A stretch of DNA of 64,000 bases from the NCBI RefSeq assembly GCF_937129525.1, contig NZ_CAKZNK010000112.1, positions 1 to 64,000 of the forward strand. The letters are read 5' to 3'. Positions 36,901-45,644 of the stretch are shown here, one piece after another (the first letter of the stretch is position 1; every line of letters begins with the position of its first letter). The notes under the pieces are model-generated. The model saw only the letters and a list, made by a program, of their open reading frames with translations. It ran no database searches and was not told where the DNA came from. The translations under genes and the position numbers were made by a program. This stretch comes from an uncultured Chloroflexus sp. (GTDB taxonomy: Bacteria > Chloroflexota > Chloroflexia > Chloroflexales > Chloroflexaceae).

Positions 36901-37120
36901 CACCGGCTTCGAGTTGAGCAAGATCGAGGGCATGAGCACAGTTCTCGGCGCGCCACGCTTCGACATCGATATCGGCAGCGGTGTCGTTCCGGCCAGCGGC
37001 TCGCTCAACACGACCGTTTACCGCTTCGACGCTCCGGCTGATGTGACCGATTCCGGCATTCTGTTGCAGTACTCCTTTGCGCCGGCTGGTCGCGAAGCAA
37101 GCGCAATCATTGTGCGGTAG
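33971..37120 (+). CDS. secreted subtilisin-like serine protease with PA domain
   Basis: An S8 protease of 1049 residues. A signal peptide (MKLTNRRHLVAIAISIALTI, cleavage likely near AAQP) is followed by an inhibitor-like I9-type propeptide and the catalytic domain: Asp187 in VAVLDSGID, His270 in GGHGTHVAD and Ser586 in GTSGAAPMVAG. Between His and Ser is a protease-associated (PA) insert near residues 410-480. A long C-terminal beta-rich region (about 640-1049) follows. The layout resembles Vpr-type extracellular proteases. GAGGAG lies four bases before the ATG. It is flanked by a perfect operator-like dyad upstream and a strong terminator downstream. Confidence 0.93.
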   Translation: MKLTNRRHLVAIAISIALTIALVAPLAAQPPRPIPNLDSIRLDEPISLERAPTRLSPSLIGATGRQEVVIRLSENPTARVPEGAAQAAQLNRINQQHERVLSRLRAIDPTLTELARLRVALNAVVVEVDGAALPALARDVEVVRISPVVNYERESQPPMETVPYIGANPTVQAAGFRGKDVRVAVLDSGIDYTHAAFGGAGTLAAYQAAYGDNPADPRNTTLDGLFPTDRVKGGYDFVGEVWPNGPLSPDPDPIDCGQPGLSSGTCAGGHGTHVADIIGGEQGVAPEVDLFAVKVCSAVSSSCSGVAILQGLDWVADPDGNGITDDRMHIVNMSLGASYGQNYDDDSAIAVDNLQPLGILVVASAGNSADRPYITGTPAGARTALSVAQTAVPSDASYPITVLSTTVYGIAQPWAPIPTTAIAGTLVYGASLGNALGCSAYPAGSLTGQILLVDRGVCAISIKGSNGAAAGAVAVIVANNVAGAVPPTFSFGGGTPTVPVLSITQAAGNALKLRVGNETTIGFDNPFSNAGSVVGTSSRGPTMGQMTYGNQIMYGQIIKPEIGAPGASISAVAGSGTGVEPFGGTSGAAPMVAGAAALLYNAVDWSMSPWELKARLINTAETNIYNGSPVFLGPVLAPITRIGGGEVRVDRAIAAQASAWELSNGTAAISFGQIDVTRNPTTLRRTIVVRNYGNTPLTYTITPTFRFANDAASAAISPTTSVTTITVPPRSRRTFTLSLRIDPTKLPAWVLNSGNNGGNGAALTAVEYDGYLVLDAPGTTNDLTMPWHIMPRAAGVVQAPASVRATTSSPATARLTNSGANPVTVDPFTLIGSSNTVNASLGAGMQMPPMDLRYVGARAFDIPGFCPGNTPIIQFGITTHQRITHSNYPVEIDLLFDTNRDGVPDYVGFTSEVGSFASDGRNAFFVGPLAGPYNAFFFTSHSTNSANTVLTLCGSQIGVTALGQQINIDAYVYDNYFTGFELSKIEGMSTVLGAPRFDIDIGSGVVPASGSLNTTVYRFDAPADVTDSGILLQYSFAPAGREASAIIVR

Positions 37121-37136
37121 TCGGGATGCGCCCTTC

Positions 37137-37174
37137 GCAACGACGGCAGGTATGGTATTACCTGCCGTCGTTGC
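37137..37174. terminator. 16-bp perfect terminator hairpin after the subtilase gene
   Basis: GCAACGACGGCAGGTA (37137-37152) pairs perfectly with TACCTGCCGTCGTTGC (37159-37174), loop TGGTAT. It lies 17 bases beyond the stop codon. Confidence 0.8.
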
Positions 37175-37221
37175 TATGCTAACCTTTGCTGCAAACTGGT
37201 ATCGCTACACCAGCAACGCAG

Positions 37222-38284
37222 TCAGGCTGTCAACCGTATATTCTGCCAGCCCCAATGACTCCTTGTTCGCTGGCCTTGTTGGCGATAATCCTGCCCCATC
37301 ACTACCGACGCCAGACGAATGAGCGCGGCGATTGAGGGTGTTGCCACACCGATCTGTTCGGCCAAACTCTGCCAGAACACGAGACTGTAGCCGGCATCTT
37401 TATGCAGATACCAGTGATCGAGACTCGCCTGCGCCTGAATCCCGCGAAATCCCGGCGCTTCAGCGTAGCCGCGATCGTAACTGGCTTCCAGCATATATCC
37501 CTGCATCAGGCCAAGTTCTGGCTCAGAGATAATCTCAAGATCGAGCGCGCGTCCGATGGCAATGCGTTCCTCATCGATGGCCTTGATCACCCTCCCTACC
37601 GCAGGTGTCACCCCTTCCTCGTAAAAGAGGAAGGCGCCTCTGGTTCGCTCAATCAGGGCAGTATTTAGCAAGGTGATAGCAGGATGGATTACCGGATTGC
37701 CGTTTTGCAGGCTTGTTTGCAAGACATTGCGCGCCAGCTTGATGAAGGGATAGACCTCACCGACCTGAGCGATAATCCGCTGTGTCACGCGCGCCGGCAC
37801 ACGACTGATAAATAGACCATCTTTGATCTTGAGAAACATGTGTATTCGTCCAGGTTCGACAAGTCGAACGGCGTAAGGCAATGTTGAAGTTTCAGCCACA
37901 ATAATCGTCTCATCGCGCAATGACAGGCCAGCGCCGCGTTTGAACTCAATGCTACCCAGGCATGACCCCGGGCATATTATCACCGTCTGGCCTGCGCGCA
38001 TACGGTTGGCATGCCTCGGCGAAGAAACGTGTGCTGTAGGCAGGACCAACGACATAGATGAGGTCAGCATCAGAGAGAACGTAACCGATGTCGTGGCCAG
38101 CGTAGGCAATTGGCGCAAAGCCGTTCAGCTCACCCTCGGCGTAGATACCACCCTGTTGCTGGATGCGTTGCACGTTGTCGGGAAAATGTTTGAAATCAAA
38201 CATCTTGACCGTAGCTTGTCGAATAGCGTAATCAAATGCCACTGCGCACCCACCATTGCCCGATCCCAGCACCGCTCCATGCAT
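37222..38284 (-). pseudogene. opine-dehydrogenase-family gene with frameshift
   Basis: NAD/NADP octopine/nopaline dehydrogenase family. The N-terminal part (from ATG 38284, behind GGAG) reads MHGAVLGSGNGGCAVAFDYA, a Rossmann nucleotide loop, and runs in one frame to about 38000, then stops soon at 37952. The rest, from GQTVIICPGSCLGSIEF to the C-terminal octopine-dehydrogenase domain (GNPVIHPAITLLN), is in the next frame. Restoring two bases (GC) in the GCGCGC run at 37994-37999 joins them as PYARAGQTV, a smooth match, for about 354 residues. So it is a recent frameshift, a sequencing error or a phase-variable gene. Confidence 0.78.
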
Positions 38285-38413
38285 TGCATTGCTCCAAATT
38301 GAGAATAAAGAAGTTCCCGCGAGTCTACGCTGCTAAACCGAACGCTTCTACGCATTCCAGCCGCCAACCAGTTCCCTAAATCTGACACAACGGTACAGTT
38401 TCTTCTCCTTTTC

Positions 38414-40864
38414 TTATTCAGGCCAGCGGTACCGTACCCCCGGCGGTAAACGCAGCGTTTCATCACCCAGACGCCCCAAACCGAACGCGCTGCCATCGGC
38501 GCTCCGCTCCAGCCGCGCATACGTCGTCCATTGCGCGATCCAACCGTTGCGCGACAGTTCGCCGCTGAGCGGCACGCCGAGACCGGCGAGCAGTTCTTCC
38601 GGCACGGTAAAGTTGGGACAAATCGCGGTAGCCGGCGCGCCATTCAGGCATTGCTCGCTGCGAATCGTTTCGGCCAGATACAGTTCATAGCCGAGCGCGC
38701 GCATCTGCACTGCGCCATTGCGCCATTCCAGGCAGATCCGCTCAAAACATTGCAGCCACCCCCACGCAAAGGGAACCGCCGGCGTCAACGGCCAGCCACC
38801 CCGCTCGACTGCGCCGAGTTCGGCCCATGTGCGCATCATCGTCGCCGGCACGAAGTAGCCGGTCTCGCCAAAGAAAGCGCCACCCTGGGGTTCAACGTTT
38901 AGGGTTGCTACCGGCTGTGGCGCAATCAGATCACGTCCATTCGCGTCACGTAATCCAACGGCCAGTTGATAGGCACCGGGCAGAAGATCGAGAGGGAGCG
39001 CAATCGGTTGCAGATGTTCAACCGGTGTTGTCATCGGCCAGCGCGATGGTGGCAGCGCGCCATACACTAACGATCGCTCGCTCTGCGTGGCAGTGCGATC
39101 TCCGGCGAAGAGCAATCGCACTACGACGGTCAGGTCATCGACCGGCAACGGATCTGTGCGCTGCCAGACGAGATTGAGCGTCACCAGTTCACCCGGTTCG
39201 TAAGCTGCACCCAACGGCGGCGCCAGTTGCACGGCGGACAGTTGTACGCCACCGGCAGCCACCGGCTGCGCCGGTAGCTGTGACGGTCCGGTAGCAACGG
39301 GCCGATAGCGATCGATCACGCCGAGCGAGCCATCCTGCGCGTAACGATGGCGAATGATGGCGATCATCTCCGGCGTAAGCCAGTTGCCGAGATAATCCAG
39401 CAGGATCAAGGAAAATTCGCCATTCGCCAGCGCGCGCAGAACGGGGGTTTGATCGGCCAGACCCTGATCGAGTAATTGACGAAACTCAAACACCGGTATG
39501 CGAGCCACCACACCCGCGCCGCTGGCCAGACCAGGCAAGTCGGTGAAGATCACATCGCCTGCCGCTTGCGCTTCAACGGCCAGCGCCTGATTGACCCGCG
39601 CCAACGCGCCAAGCACTGCGGCTTCGCGCTGCGCATCGGCCCATACCCCATATCGACCGAATGACAGTCGCGGCGGACTCGGCTCAATCAGACCTGCCGG
39701 GCGAAGGCGGTTCGTATCCCACAACGGTGGATAATAGAGCAGGCTGGCGATCAGCAGCCCGCCTATCGTCGGCGTCAACCACCTAGACCGCAGTACAAGA
39801 CTTTCGGTTGACCGCTGCCGCGACACTATTGCCCCGCGGGTCAATCCATCCCAACCCAATCCGGTCAGCCAGATCAACCCGGCATACCACTCGAAGAAAT
39901 AGTTGGCATACGCGCCAACCTTTCCCGAGCCGATAGCGCCCAACGTACCTGCCAGCAGGTACACCAGGGCAGGCGCCGGCGCAGTTCGCTGGCCAGTTTG
40001 CCATACTGCTATCAAACCGATCAACGCCGTCCCCAGCAATGGCCAGCGCAAACCAAGCTGCTGGCGCCAAAAACCGGCAGCTAGATCGAATTCCCAGCGA
40101 TTGGCATTGGCTGCCACGACGTGAAGCAAAAACCAGCCATTCGTCGCCCAAACCAGGCCGGCAACGATCCCGCCACCGCCCAGAGCGGCGGTCACCAGAA
40201 AGGCAATCACTGCTTCACGCGCAGGCGAATTGGGAGAAGCGCGATGTCTCATCCATGCTATCAAGAGCATGACGCCCGCAGCCAGCGGCCCGGCGATCAA
40301 TGATGGTTTGGTCAAGAGGCAACCAACTGCCAGTATTGCAGCAAGTGTGCCACGCCAGCGCGGTGACAGGCGCTGATTGCCGGCCAGCCATACTGCCCAC
40401 AGCCCCAATGCTACCCCCAGCAGATCGACGCGCATCAACGGCAACCACTCGCGCACTATCGGAATTGTCGGCCACAAGAGGGCCAGCCACGCGCCACGCC
40501 GACCGATCAGCGCGGCCAGCGCTACGATTATCGCCAGCCCGCCGATCAGTGTGATCAGTCGTCCGGCCAGCAACGGCGTGCCGATCGCTCTGGTCAACCC
40601 GCCGCTGAGCAGAAGATAGAGCGGCGGATAATTGACAATCAAAAATGGTGGCTGCGCTGGATCGGCGTAGAGATGCCAGAGAGGCTTGCCATCGGCCAGC
40701 CGGCTGACCTGCGCCACAAGTGGCCCCTCACCGTAATCAAGGGGAAAGGGGAAAGCAAGTATATGGCGAATATGCTCTGCCGCATACCAGAGATAGAGCG
40801 TGAGCAAGCCGAGCAGACAGCCAGATACAACCCATTGTAATAATCGTAAGCCAGAACGTATCAT
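38414..40864 (-). CDS. large polytopic membrane protein, GT39/GT83-like
   Basis: An 816-residue protein, mostly hydrophobic, with about 10-12 helices in its first 400 residues. The luminal-loop-type motif FPLDYGEGPLVAQVSRL with paired acidic residues, and NYPPLYLLLSG, resemble GT-C glycosyltransferases (PMT/ArnT-like) that use polyprenyl-phosphate sugars. The C-terminal 400 residues are soluble and outward-facing by inference. ATG at 40864 is preferred to an earlier TTG. Its neighbours, an opine-dehydrogenase-like gene and an aminotransferase, do not obviously form a pathway with it. Confidence 0.75.
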   Translation of the reverse strand: MIRSGLRLLQWVVSGCLLGLLTLYLWYAAEHIRHILAFPFPLDYGEGPLVAQVSRLADGKPLWHLYADPAQPPFLIVNYPPLYLLLSGGLTRAIGTPLLAGRLITLIGGLAIIVALAALIGRRGAWLALLWPTIPIVREWLPLMRVDLLGVALGLWAVWLAGNQRLSPRWRGTLAAILAVGCLLTKPSLIAGPLAAGVMLLIAWMRHRASPNSPAREAVIAFLVTAALGGGGIVAGLVWATNGWFLLHVVAANANRWEFDLAAGFWRQQLGLRWPLLGTALIGLIAVWQTGQRTAPAPALVYLLAGTLGAIGSGKVGAYANYFFEWYAGLIWLTGLGWDGLTRGAIVSRQRSTESLVLRSRWLTPTIGGLLIASLLYYPPLWDTNRLRPAGLIEPSPPRLSFGRYGVWADAQREAAVLGALARVNQALAVEAQAAGDVIFTDLPGLASGAGVVARIPVFEFRQLLDQGLADQTPVLRALANGEFSLILLDYLGNWLTPEMIAIIRHRYAQDGSLGVIDRYRPVATGPSQLPAQPVAAGGVQLSAVQLAPPLGAAYEPGELVTLNLVWQRTDPLPVDDLTVVVRLLFAGDRTATQSERSLVYGALPPSRWPMTTPVEHLQPIALPLDLLPGAYQLAVGLRDANGRDLIAPQPVATLNVEPQGGAFFGETGYFVPATMMRTWAELGAVERGGWPLTPAVPFAWGWLQCFERICLEWRNGAVQMRALGYELYLAETIRSEQCLNGAPATAICPNFTVPEELLAGLGVPLSGELSRNGWIAQWTTYARLERSADGSAFGLGRLGDETLRLPPGVRYRWPE

Positions 40865-41032
40865 GGTAAGATAGAACTCGCTGAGCAACGGTGCTCAGTC
40901 GAGACTCAACTGCGCTGCGCAGAACGGGTAACGCAACTCCATTCTTTGGTTGCCAGACGAATCCCTTCGGCATTACAACATTGCGTCTATGCGTTATCAG
41001 TTTGAACAGCGCATCCGAAGGAGAACCTTACT

Positions 41033-42193
41033 ATGACCAGCCATCGTATTGCGCGACGGATCCGCGCCGTACCCCCATCAGGCATTCGCCGTTTTTTCGA
41101 CATTGCGGCCACGATGCCCGACGTGATCTCGCTCGGTGTCGGCGAGCCTGATTTTATCACGCCTGCGCCCATCCGCGCTGCCGGTCAGGCTTCCATCGAT
41201 CGCACAACCGCCTACACCTCCAATTCGGGCTTGCTCGAACTGCGGGTAGCCCTCGCCGATCATCTTGCCCGACGCTACGGTGTGCAGTACGATCCTGAAC
41301 AAGAACTGCTCATTACTGTTGGCGTGAGTGAGGCGATGCTGGGAGCAGCACTGGCTATGCTTGACCCTAACGATGAGGTACTCGTTCCTGAACCGTGTTT
41401 TGTCGCATACCCGGCCTGTGTGACTTTCGCCGATGCAAAGGTTGTCTACGTGCCAACCAGTGTTGCTGACGGTTTCCAGGTGACCGGCGCAGCGCTAGAA
41501 GCAGCAGTAACACCACGCACCAAAGCTATTTTAATCGGCTATCCCAATAACCCGACCGGTGCCGTGCTTAGTCGCGAGCGGTTACTGGAGGTGGCAGCCA
41601 TCGCCGAACGTCACGATCTGATTGTCATCTCTGACGAGATTTATGACCGGCTGGTATACGGCATCGAGCATACCTGCTTTGCGTCGTTGCCCGGGATGCG
41701 CGAACGCACCGTACTCCTTGGCGGTTTCTCAAAAGCCTATGCGATGACCGGCTGGCGTCTGGGCTGGCTGGCTGCGCCCGCCGAGATTACTGCCGCAGTG
41801 CGCAAATTCCATCAGTACGCCATTATGTCGGCGCCAACAATGAGTCAGTACGCCGGCCTGGAGGCTATTTTACACGGTGAAGATGCTGTGCAGGAAATGG
41901 TGCGTGAATACGACCGTCGTCGCAAGTTGATCGTCGCCGGTCTTAACAGTATCGGCCTGCCCACCTTTGAACCACAAGGAGCCTTTTATGCCTTCCCACA
42001 TGTTGGTCATCTCGGTCTGAGCAGTGAGGCCTTCTGTGAACAGTTGTTACACAGCGAACAAGTTGCAGTTGTGCCGGGTGACGCCTTCGGGCCGAGTGGG
42101 GCCGGTTACGTTCGCGCTTGTTATGCCACGGCGTTCAACAAGATCGAAGAGGCGCTTGATCGGATCGAACGATTTGTGCGTCGAATCGGTTAA
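41033..42193 (+). CDS. class I/II pyridoxal-phosphate aminotransferase
   Basis: Fold-type I aminotransferase, 386 residues, of the AspC/PatA group. Motifs are SLGVGEPDF, YPNNPTG (Asn binding PLP), VISDEIYDRL (Asp, Tyr) and GGFSKAYAMTGWRLG with Schiff-base Lys234; a carboxylate-binding Arg lies near the end in YVRACYA. It transfers an amino group between an amino acid and a 2-oxo acid; which amino acid cannot be read from sequence alone. A GAAGGAG precedes the ATG. A strong dyad lies after the stop codon. Confidence 0.92.
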   Translation: MTSHRIARRIRAVPPSGIRRFFDIAATMPDVISLGVGEPDFITPAPIRAAGQASIDRTTAYTSNSGLLELRVALADHLARRYGVQYDPEQELLITVGVSEAMLGAALAMLDPNDEVLVPEPCFVAYPACVTFADAKVVYVPTSVADGFQVTGAALEAAVTPRTKAILIGYPNNPTGAVLSRERLLEVAAIAERHDLIVISDEIYDRLVYGIEHTCFASLPGMRERTVLLGGFSKAYAMTGWRLGWLAAPAEITAAVRKFHQYAIMSAPTMSQYAGLEAILHGEDAVQEMVREYDRRRKLIVAGLNSIGLPTFEPQGAFYAFPHVGHLGLSSEAFCEQLLHSEQVAVVPGDAFGPSGAGYVRACYATAFNKIEEALDRIERFVRRIG

Positions 42194-42239
42194 CGTCAAC
42201 ACAGGCAACGAATCAGGGAAATAACATCATTGGTCTGTC

Positions 42240-42275
42240 GCCGCCAGCAGCGAAATCAGATCGCGCGCTGGCGGC
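42240..42275. terminator. inverted repeat after the aminotransferase gene
   Basis: GCCGCCAGC (42240-42248) and GCTGGCGGC (42267-42275) pair perfectly around 18 bases. It could terminate the aminotransferase transcript before the next gene. Confidence 0.5.
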
Positions 42276-42312
42276 ACATGCGCTCACCAGCAGGGTTGAA
42301 GAGAGGCGAAGT

Positions 42313-42630
42313 ATGTCACCGCATGACAATGAAACTACTACCGAACTGCGCTGCTCGCTAACAGGTCGACCATTGACGCCAGAAGAAGCGTATTGGGCGC
42401 CGCCGCTTATCACTGCGCGTGATCTGATTACCACTTTTTTCAAGACTCTCTTCTCCAATCCGGTTGCGCTAGGGGCCATCTTTCTCAGCGAGCTGCCCGA
42501 TGTGCCTTACGCTCCCGAAGCACGTCCGCTACTGGCCCGCCGCCGTTCAATTGAACAGGCCAAGCTGCTCGGCCTGCTCCTGGTGATCGCAGTCATTTTA
42601 GTTGGATTGATCTTCTGGCTGGTGCGGTGA
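42313..42630 (+). CDS. small single-pass membrane protein
   Basis: A 105-residue protein with a hydrophilic N-terminal part (MSPHDNETTTELRCSLTGRPLTPEEAYWAPP) and one C-terminal membrane helix (AKLLGLLLVIAVILVGLIFWLVR). The stop overlaps the next gene's start (GTGA), so it is probably translated with the 691-residue membrane protein and may be its partner. Family unknown. Confidence 0.75.
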   Translation: MSPHDNETTTELRCSLTGRPLTPEEAYWAPPLITARDLITTFFKTLFSNPVALGAIFLSELPDVPYAPEARPLLARRRSIEQAKLLGLLLVIAVILVGLIFWLVR

Positions 42631-44702
42631 GCGAGCAACAGACGCCACACACAACGATTCTCTCCAGTTCCGCCGGGCAGTCAGCGCTCAGTCAACTTAG
42701 CGCTGGCCGGCGCTGGTTGCTGAGCAGCCTGGCGATCGGAGCAATTATCGCCTTCTCACCAGGTGGTCGGACAATATTGGCGACCGGACTTTGGCTGCTT
42801 GCGCCGGGCTATCTGCTAGAACGGCTCTTGCCCGGCGCGCGTCTGCATTGGCTCTTGCGGATTGCGCTTTGGATTGGAATCAGCGCCAGCATCATTCCAC
42901 TAATCTACCTCTGGATCACTGCGGCGAACGGTCATCTGGAGGGATCGGTCATCATTGTCGGCGCCATACTGCTGGCTGCCGGCGCAATCATAGCCGCATG
43001 GCGCGATCTCGCTCACCTCCAGGTTCAACCCTCTGCCAGTGCCTGGCTCCTGATCGGTGTCCTCGCAATCACTGCCTGGCTACGCGCCGAACAGATCGCC
43101 GATCTGGCTTTGCCGGCCTGGGTCGACTCGGTACATCACGCGCTGATGATACGGGTCGCTGCCGAAACTGGCCGCGCGCCGTGGACTCTCACGCCCTATC
43201 TGCCAGTTGTTGACATGCCCTACCATTGGGGCTATCACGTCGTCATTGCCGCAATCTGGCGAACTGTCGGCGGCGAGTTGACCGATGTAATGCTTTGGAG
43301 CGGCCAGATGCTAAACTGGCTGCAAAGCCTGACCGCCGCTGCGCTGGCCCTGCTTTGCTGGCGTCGTCCATCGGCAGCAGTCGTCGCCGCCGCAGTGGTT
43401 GGTTGCATTTCCTGGATGCCGGCCTACTATGTCTCATGGGGACGCTACACTCAGTTGAGTGGTCTCTTGCTGCTGGTCGCGCTGGCTATCGGCTGGCAAT
43501 ACTGGCTGACGGCAGAAACCCGCCGCGAGCGTCTGGTGTGGTTGGGACTGGTTACATTAGTTATTGCCGGCTTGAGCCTCATTCACATGCGGATATTTGT
43601 CTTCGGTGGCGCGCTGATCGTCGCGCAGAGCATCGTCTGGGCCATCCGCCAGTCTCGCTCGCGCATCGTCGCACAGATGACGCAGGCCTTGCTTGCCGGC
43701 GTGGTTGCCATCGCACTGGCAGCACCGTGGTGGCTACTCTTGCTGCGCCGTGTTTTGTTACCGGCAGCGACTGGCGCCCAAAGCCTGACCAGTGGCGGAT
43801 CGTATGTGCAACTGAATCGCGATCTGATGTGGATCGGGCCGAATGAGTGGCTGGTTGCGCTGGCTCTGATCAGCGGCGCGCTTGGCATTGCCTATCGCCA
43901 GCGCGCAACAACCACCATCCTGCTATGGATTGGCGGTCTGATCCTGCTTACCAATCCCTGGCTGGTAAGCTACCTTTGCCCACCGATTGGAATAATCATC
44001 TTGCTCTTCGGGATTATCAGGCGCGCATGGCTACCAGGCGGCGCTGGGCTGCTCTTGCTCGCCATCAATCCGTTCACGGTGCGTCTGCCCTTCCTCTGGC
44101 TATTGCCGGTCGATATTGCGGCAATCAGTCTCTTTCTCCCTCTTAGCAGTCTGATCGGCGGCGGCGCTGCCCTGATCTGGCCGACACGCCATCGCCTCTG
44201 GCGCATCAGCGGCACGATGATACTGATCGGTCTCTGCTTCTGGGGCGCCGATCAGCAACGCGCCATCGTCAATCCGGTGACGGTGCTGGCTACTGCTGCC
44301 GATCGCGCCGCTATTGCGTGGATTAAGGATCATACCCCACCAAATGCTCGCTTTCTGGTCAATGCTGCGCCGTGGTTACCCGGAGTCGCGCGCGGCAATG
44401 ATGGCGGCTGGTGGATAACGCCCCTGACCGGACGCTGGATGAGCACGCCGCCGGCGCTATTCGTCTACGGCGATGTTGATGCAGCCGAAGCTGCGCGCCG
44501 GCGCAGCCAGCAGATCATCGACTTTGGCAATGGGCAACCGATCGATCTTGATCACCTGATTACCACTGAGCAAATCGACTACATCTACACCTCAGCCGCC
44601 GGGCCATTGCAGCCTGAGCTGTTTGCCGACAAGACCGGTTACGAGCCAGTGTTTGCTCAAGACGGAATTGTGATCTATCGAACGCCTGTATTTTCACCGT
44701 AA
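42627..44702 (+). CDS. large polytopic membrane protein, paralogue of 51931-53928
   Basis: A 691-residue protein with about 14 hydrophobic helices. The central motif WMPAYYVSWGRYTQLSG, the preceding WSGQMLNWLQSL and a C-terminal DGGWWITPLTGRW recur in the 665-residue protein at 51931-53928 (YPAYYVNWGRYTQLAG, DGGWWLSFLTGR). An acidic/His-rich loop (LPVVDMPYHWGYH) before the motif could be catalytic. The layout suggests a polyprenol-sugar-dependent GT-C-like enzyme or polymerase; that is inference. It starts at GTG overlapping the preceding gene by four bases. Confidence 0.75.
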   Translation: MSEQQTPHTTILSSSAGQSALSQLSAGRRWLLSSLAIGAIIAFSPGGRTILATGLWLLAPGYLLERLLPGARLHWLLRIALWIGISASIIPLIYLWITAANGHLEGSVIIVGAILLAAGAIIAAWRDLAHLQVQPSASAWLLIGVLAITAWLRAEQIADLALPAWVDSVHHALMIRVAAETGRAPWTLTPYLPVVDMPYHWGYHVVIAAIWRTVGGELTDVMLWSGQMLNWLQSLTAAALALLCWRRPSAAVVAAAVVGCISWMPAYYVSWGRYTQLSGLLLLVALAIGWQYWLTAETRRERLVWLGLVTLVIAGLSLIHMRIFVFGGALIVAQSIVWAIRQSRSRIVAQMTQALLAGVVAIALAAPWWLLLLRRVLLPAATGAQSLTSGGSYVQLNRDLMWIGPNEWLVALALISGALGIAYRQRATTTILLWIGGLILLTNPWLVSYLCPPIGIIILLFGIIRRAWLPGGAGLLLLAINPFTVRLPFLWLLPVDIAAISLFLPLSSLIGGGAALIWPTRHRLWRISGTMILIGLCFWGADQQRAIVNPVTVLATAADRAAIAWIKDHTPPNARFLVNAAPWLPGVARGNDGGWWITPLTGRWMSTPPALFVYGDVDAAEAARRRSQQIIDFGNGQPIDLDHLITTEQIDYIYTSAAGPLQPELFADKTGYEPVFAQDGIVIYRTPVFSP

Positions 44703-44729
44703 TCATGACACTGCTGTACTGCTTGCCAT

Positions 44730-45644
44730 TCATAGCAATGGCGCCAACCACCACTCGCGCCAGAACCACAATCCGATCAGGTACAGCAAGCCCAGGCCGA
44801 CAAGCAGGGTATCAAAGCGTTGCCAGCGTCGCGGCTTTGGCCGCGCAGCCACACTGGCCACAGCAAAGAATAAGAGGATCAACAGGCCGCAACCGGCAAT
44901 GTAGAGATGGTGTAACGGCGTCGCCGGATCAAGCCCTCCGTGCGTCAACTGCAAGAGATTACGCAGATCGGTGGCAATCGGTCCGGTCGGGGGAAATGCC
45001 GGCGCAATTGGCGACAGCAAAGCGGCAAAGGGGTTGAATGCCACTGCCACAACGACCACAGCCGGTGGGAGCGAAGAGGCAGCAATCAGCACTGCTACCA
45101 CCAACCAGAGCAATAGTACGCTATACGCTAAAAACAGTGCGGCTGGCGGACTGCGCAGCAGCGCCATCCAGCAAACACCATACGCCCCGTTCAGCAACCC
45201 CGTTACCAGAATGACCGTCAGCGCCCAACCGACTTCTGACAAATCCAGACTGCCAAACAATGGCAGGATACTGAAAAAGGGCAACGTGACAGCGCCGGTG
45301 ACGAGTAACAGTCCCCAAACTGCCAGCAAGCGGGCCAGCAATGTGTCAGGAGGTATCGAGGCCGCCAACGGATCGTCAACATAGGCGCTCATTGCCAGCA
45401 GCGGCGTCGCCAGGATCAACCATCCTTGCAAGACCAGACAGAACCCGGCCACAAAGAGGCGACCGAGCTGAGCGCCGAGCAACGGAGTATCGAGCAACGG
45501 TGAGGCGGTCAGGTTTCCCGGATTAGCCAGACCTGCTATCCCCTGTACGGCCAGCAACATGACCAGCATGGCGCCAACCAGAAACCCTAACGCGCGCCGA
45601 CGCCGAATGATCCGGCGCCACTCCTCGCCCAGCTTCTGCCTCAT
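44730..45644 (-). CDS. ABC-2-type permease-like membrane protein
   Basis: A 304-residue protein with about six helices; the N-terminal MRQKLGEEWRRIIRRRRALGFLVGAML resembles the juxtamembrane start of ABC-2 permeases. The start ATG overlaps the stop of the 761-residue gene by four bases (ATGA), so they are co-translated. Together they resemble the GldF-GldG pair (permease plus large accessory), but no ATPase gene is adjacent. ATP-binding subunit and substrate are unknown. Confidence 0.68.
   Translation of the reverse strand: MRQKLGEEWRRIIRRRRALGFLVGAMLVMLLAVQGIAGLANPGNLTASPLLDTPLLGAQLGRLFVAGFCLVLQGWLILATPLLAMSAYVDDPLAASIPPDTLLARLLAVWGLLLVTGAVTLPFFSILPLFGSLDLSEVGWALTVILVTGLLNGAYGVCWMALLRSPPAALFLAYSVLLLWLVVAVLIAASSLPPAVVVVAVAFNPFAALLSPIAPAFPPTGPIATDLRNLLQLTHGGLDPATPLHHLYIAGCGLLILLFFAVASVAARPKPRRWQRFDTLLVGLGLLYLIGLWFWREWWLAPLL

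Noticed and set aside
38125-38643. 172-codon reverse frame spanning the end of the 816-residue gene
   Set aside because: It is a frame shadow overlapping two better-supported genes.
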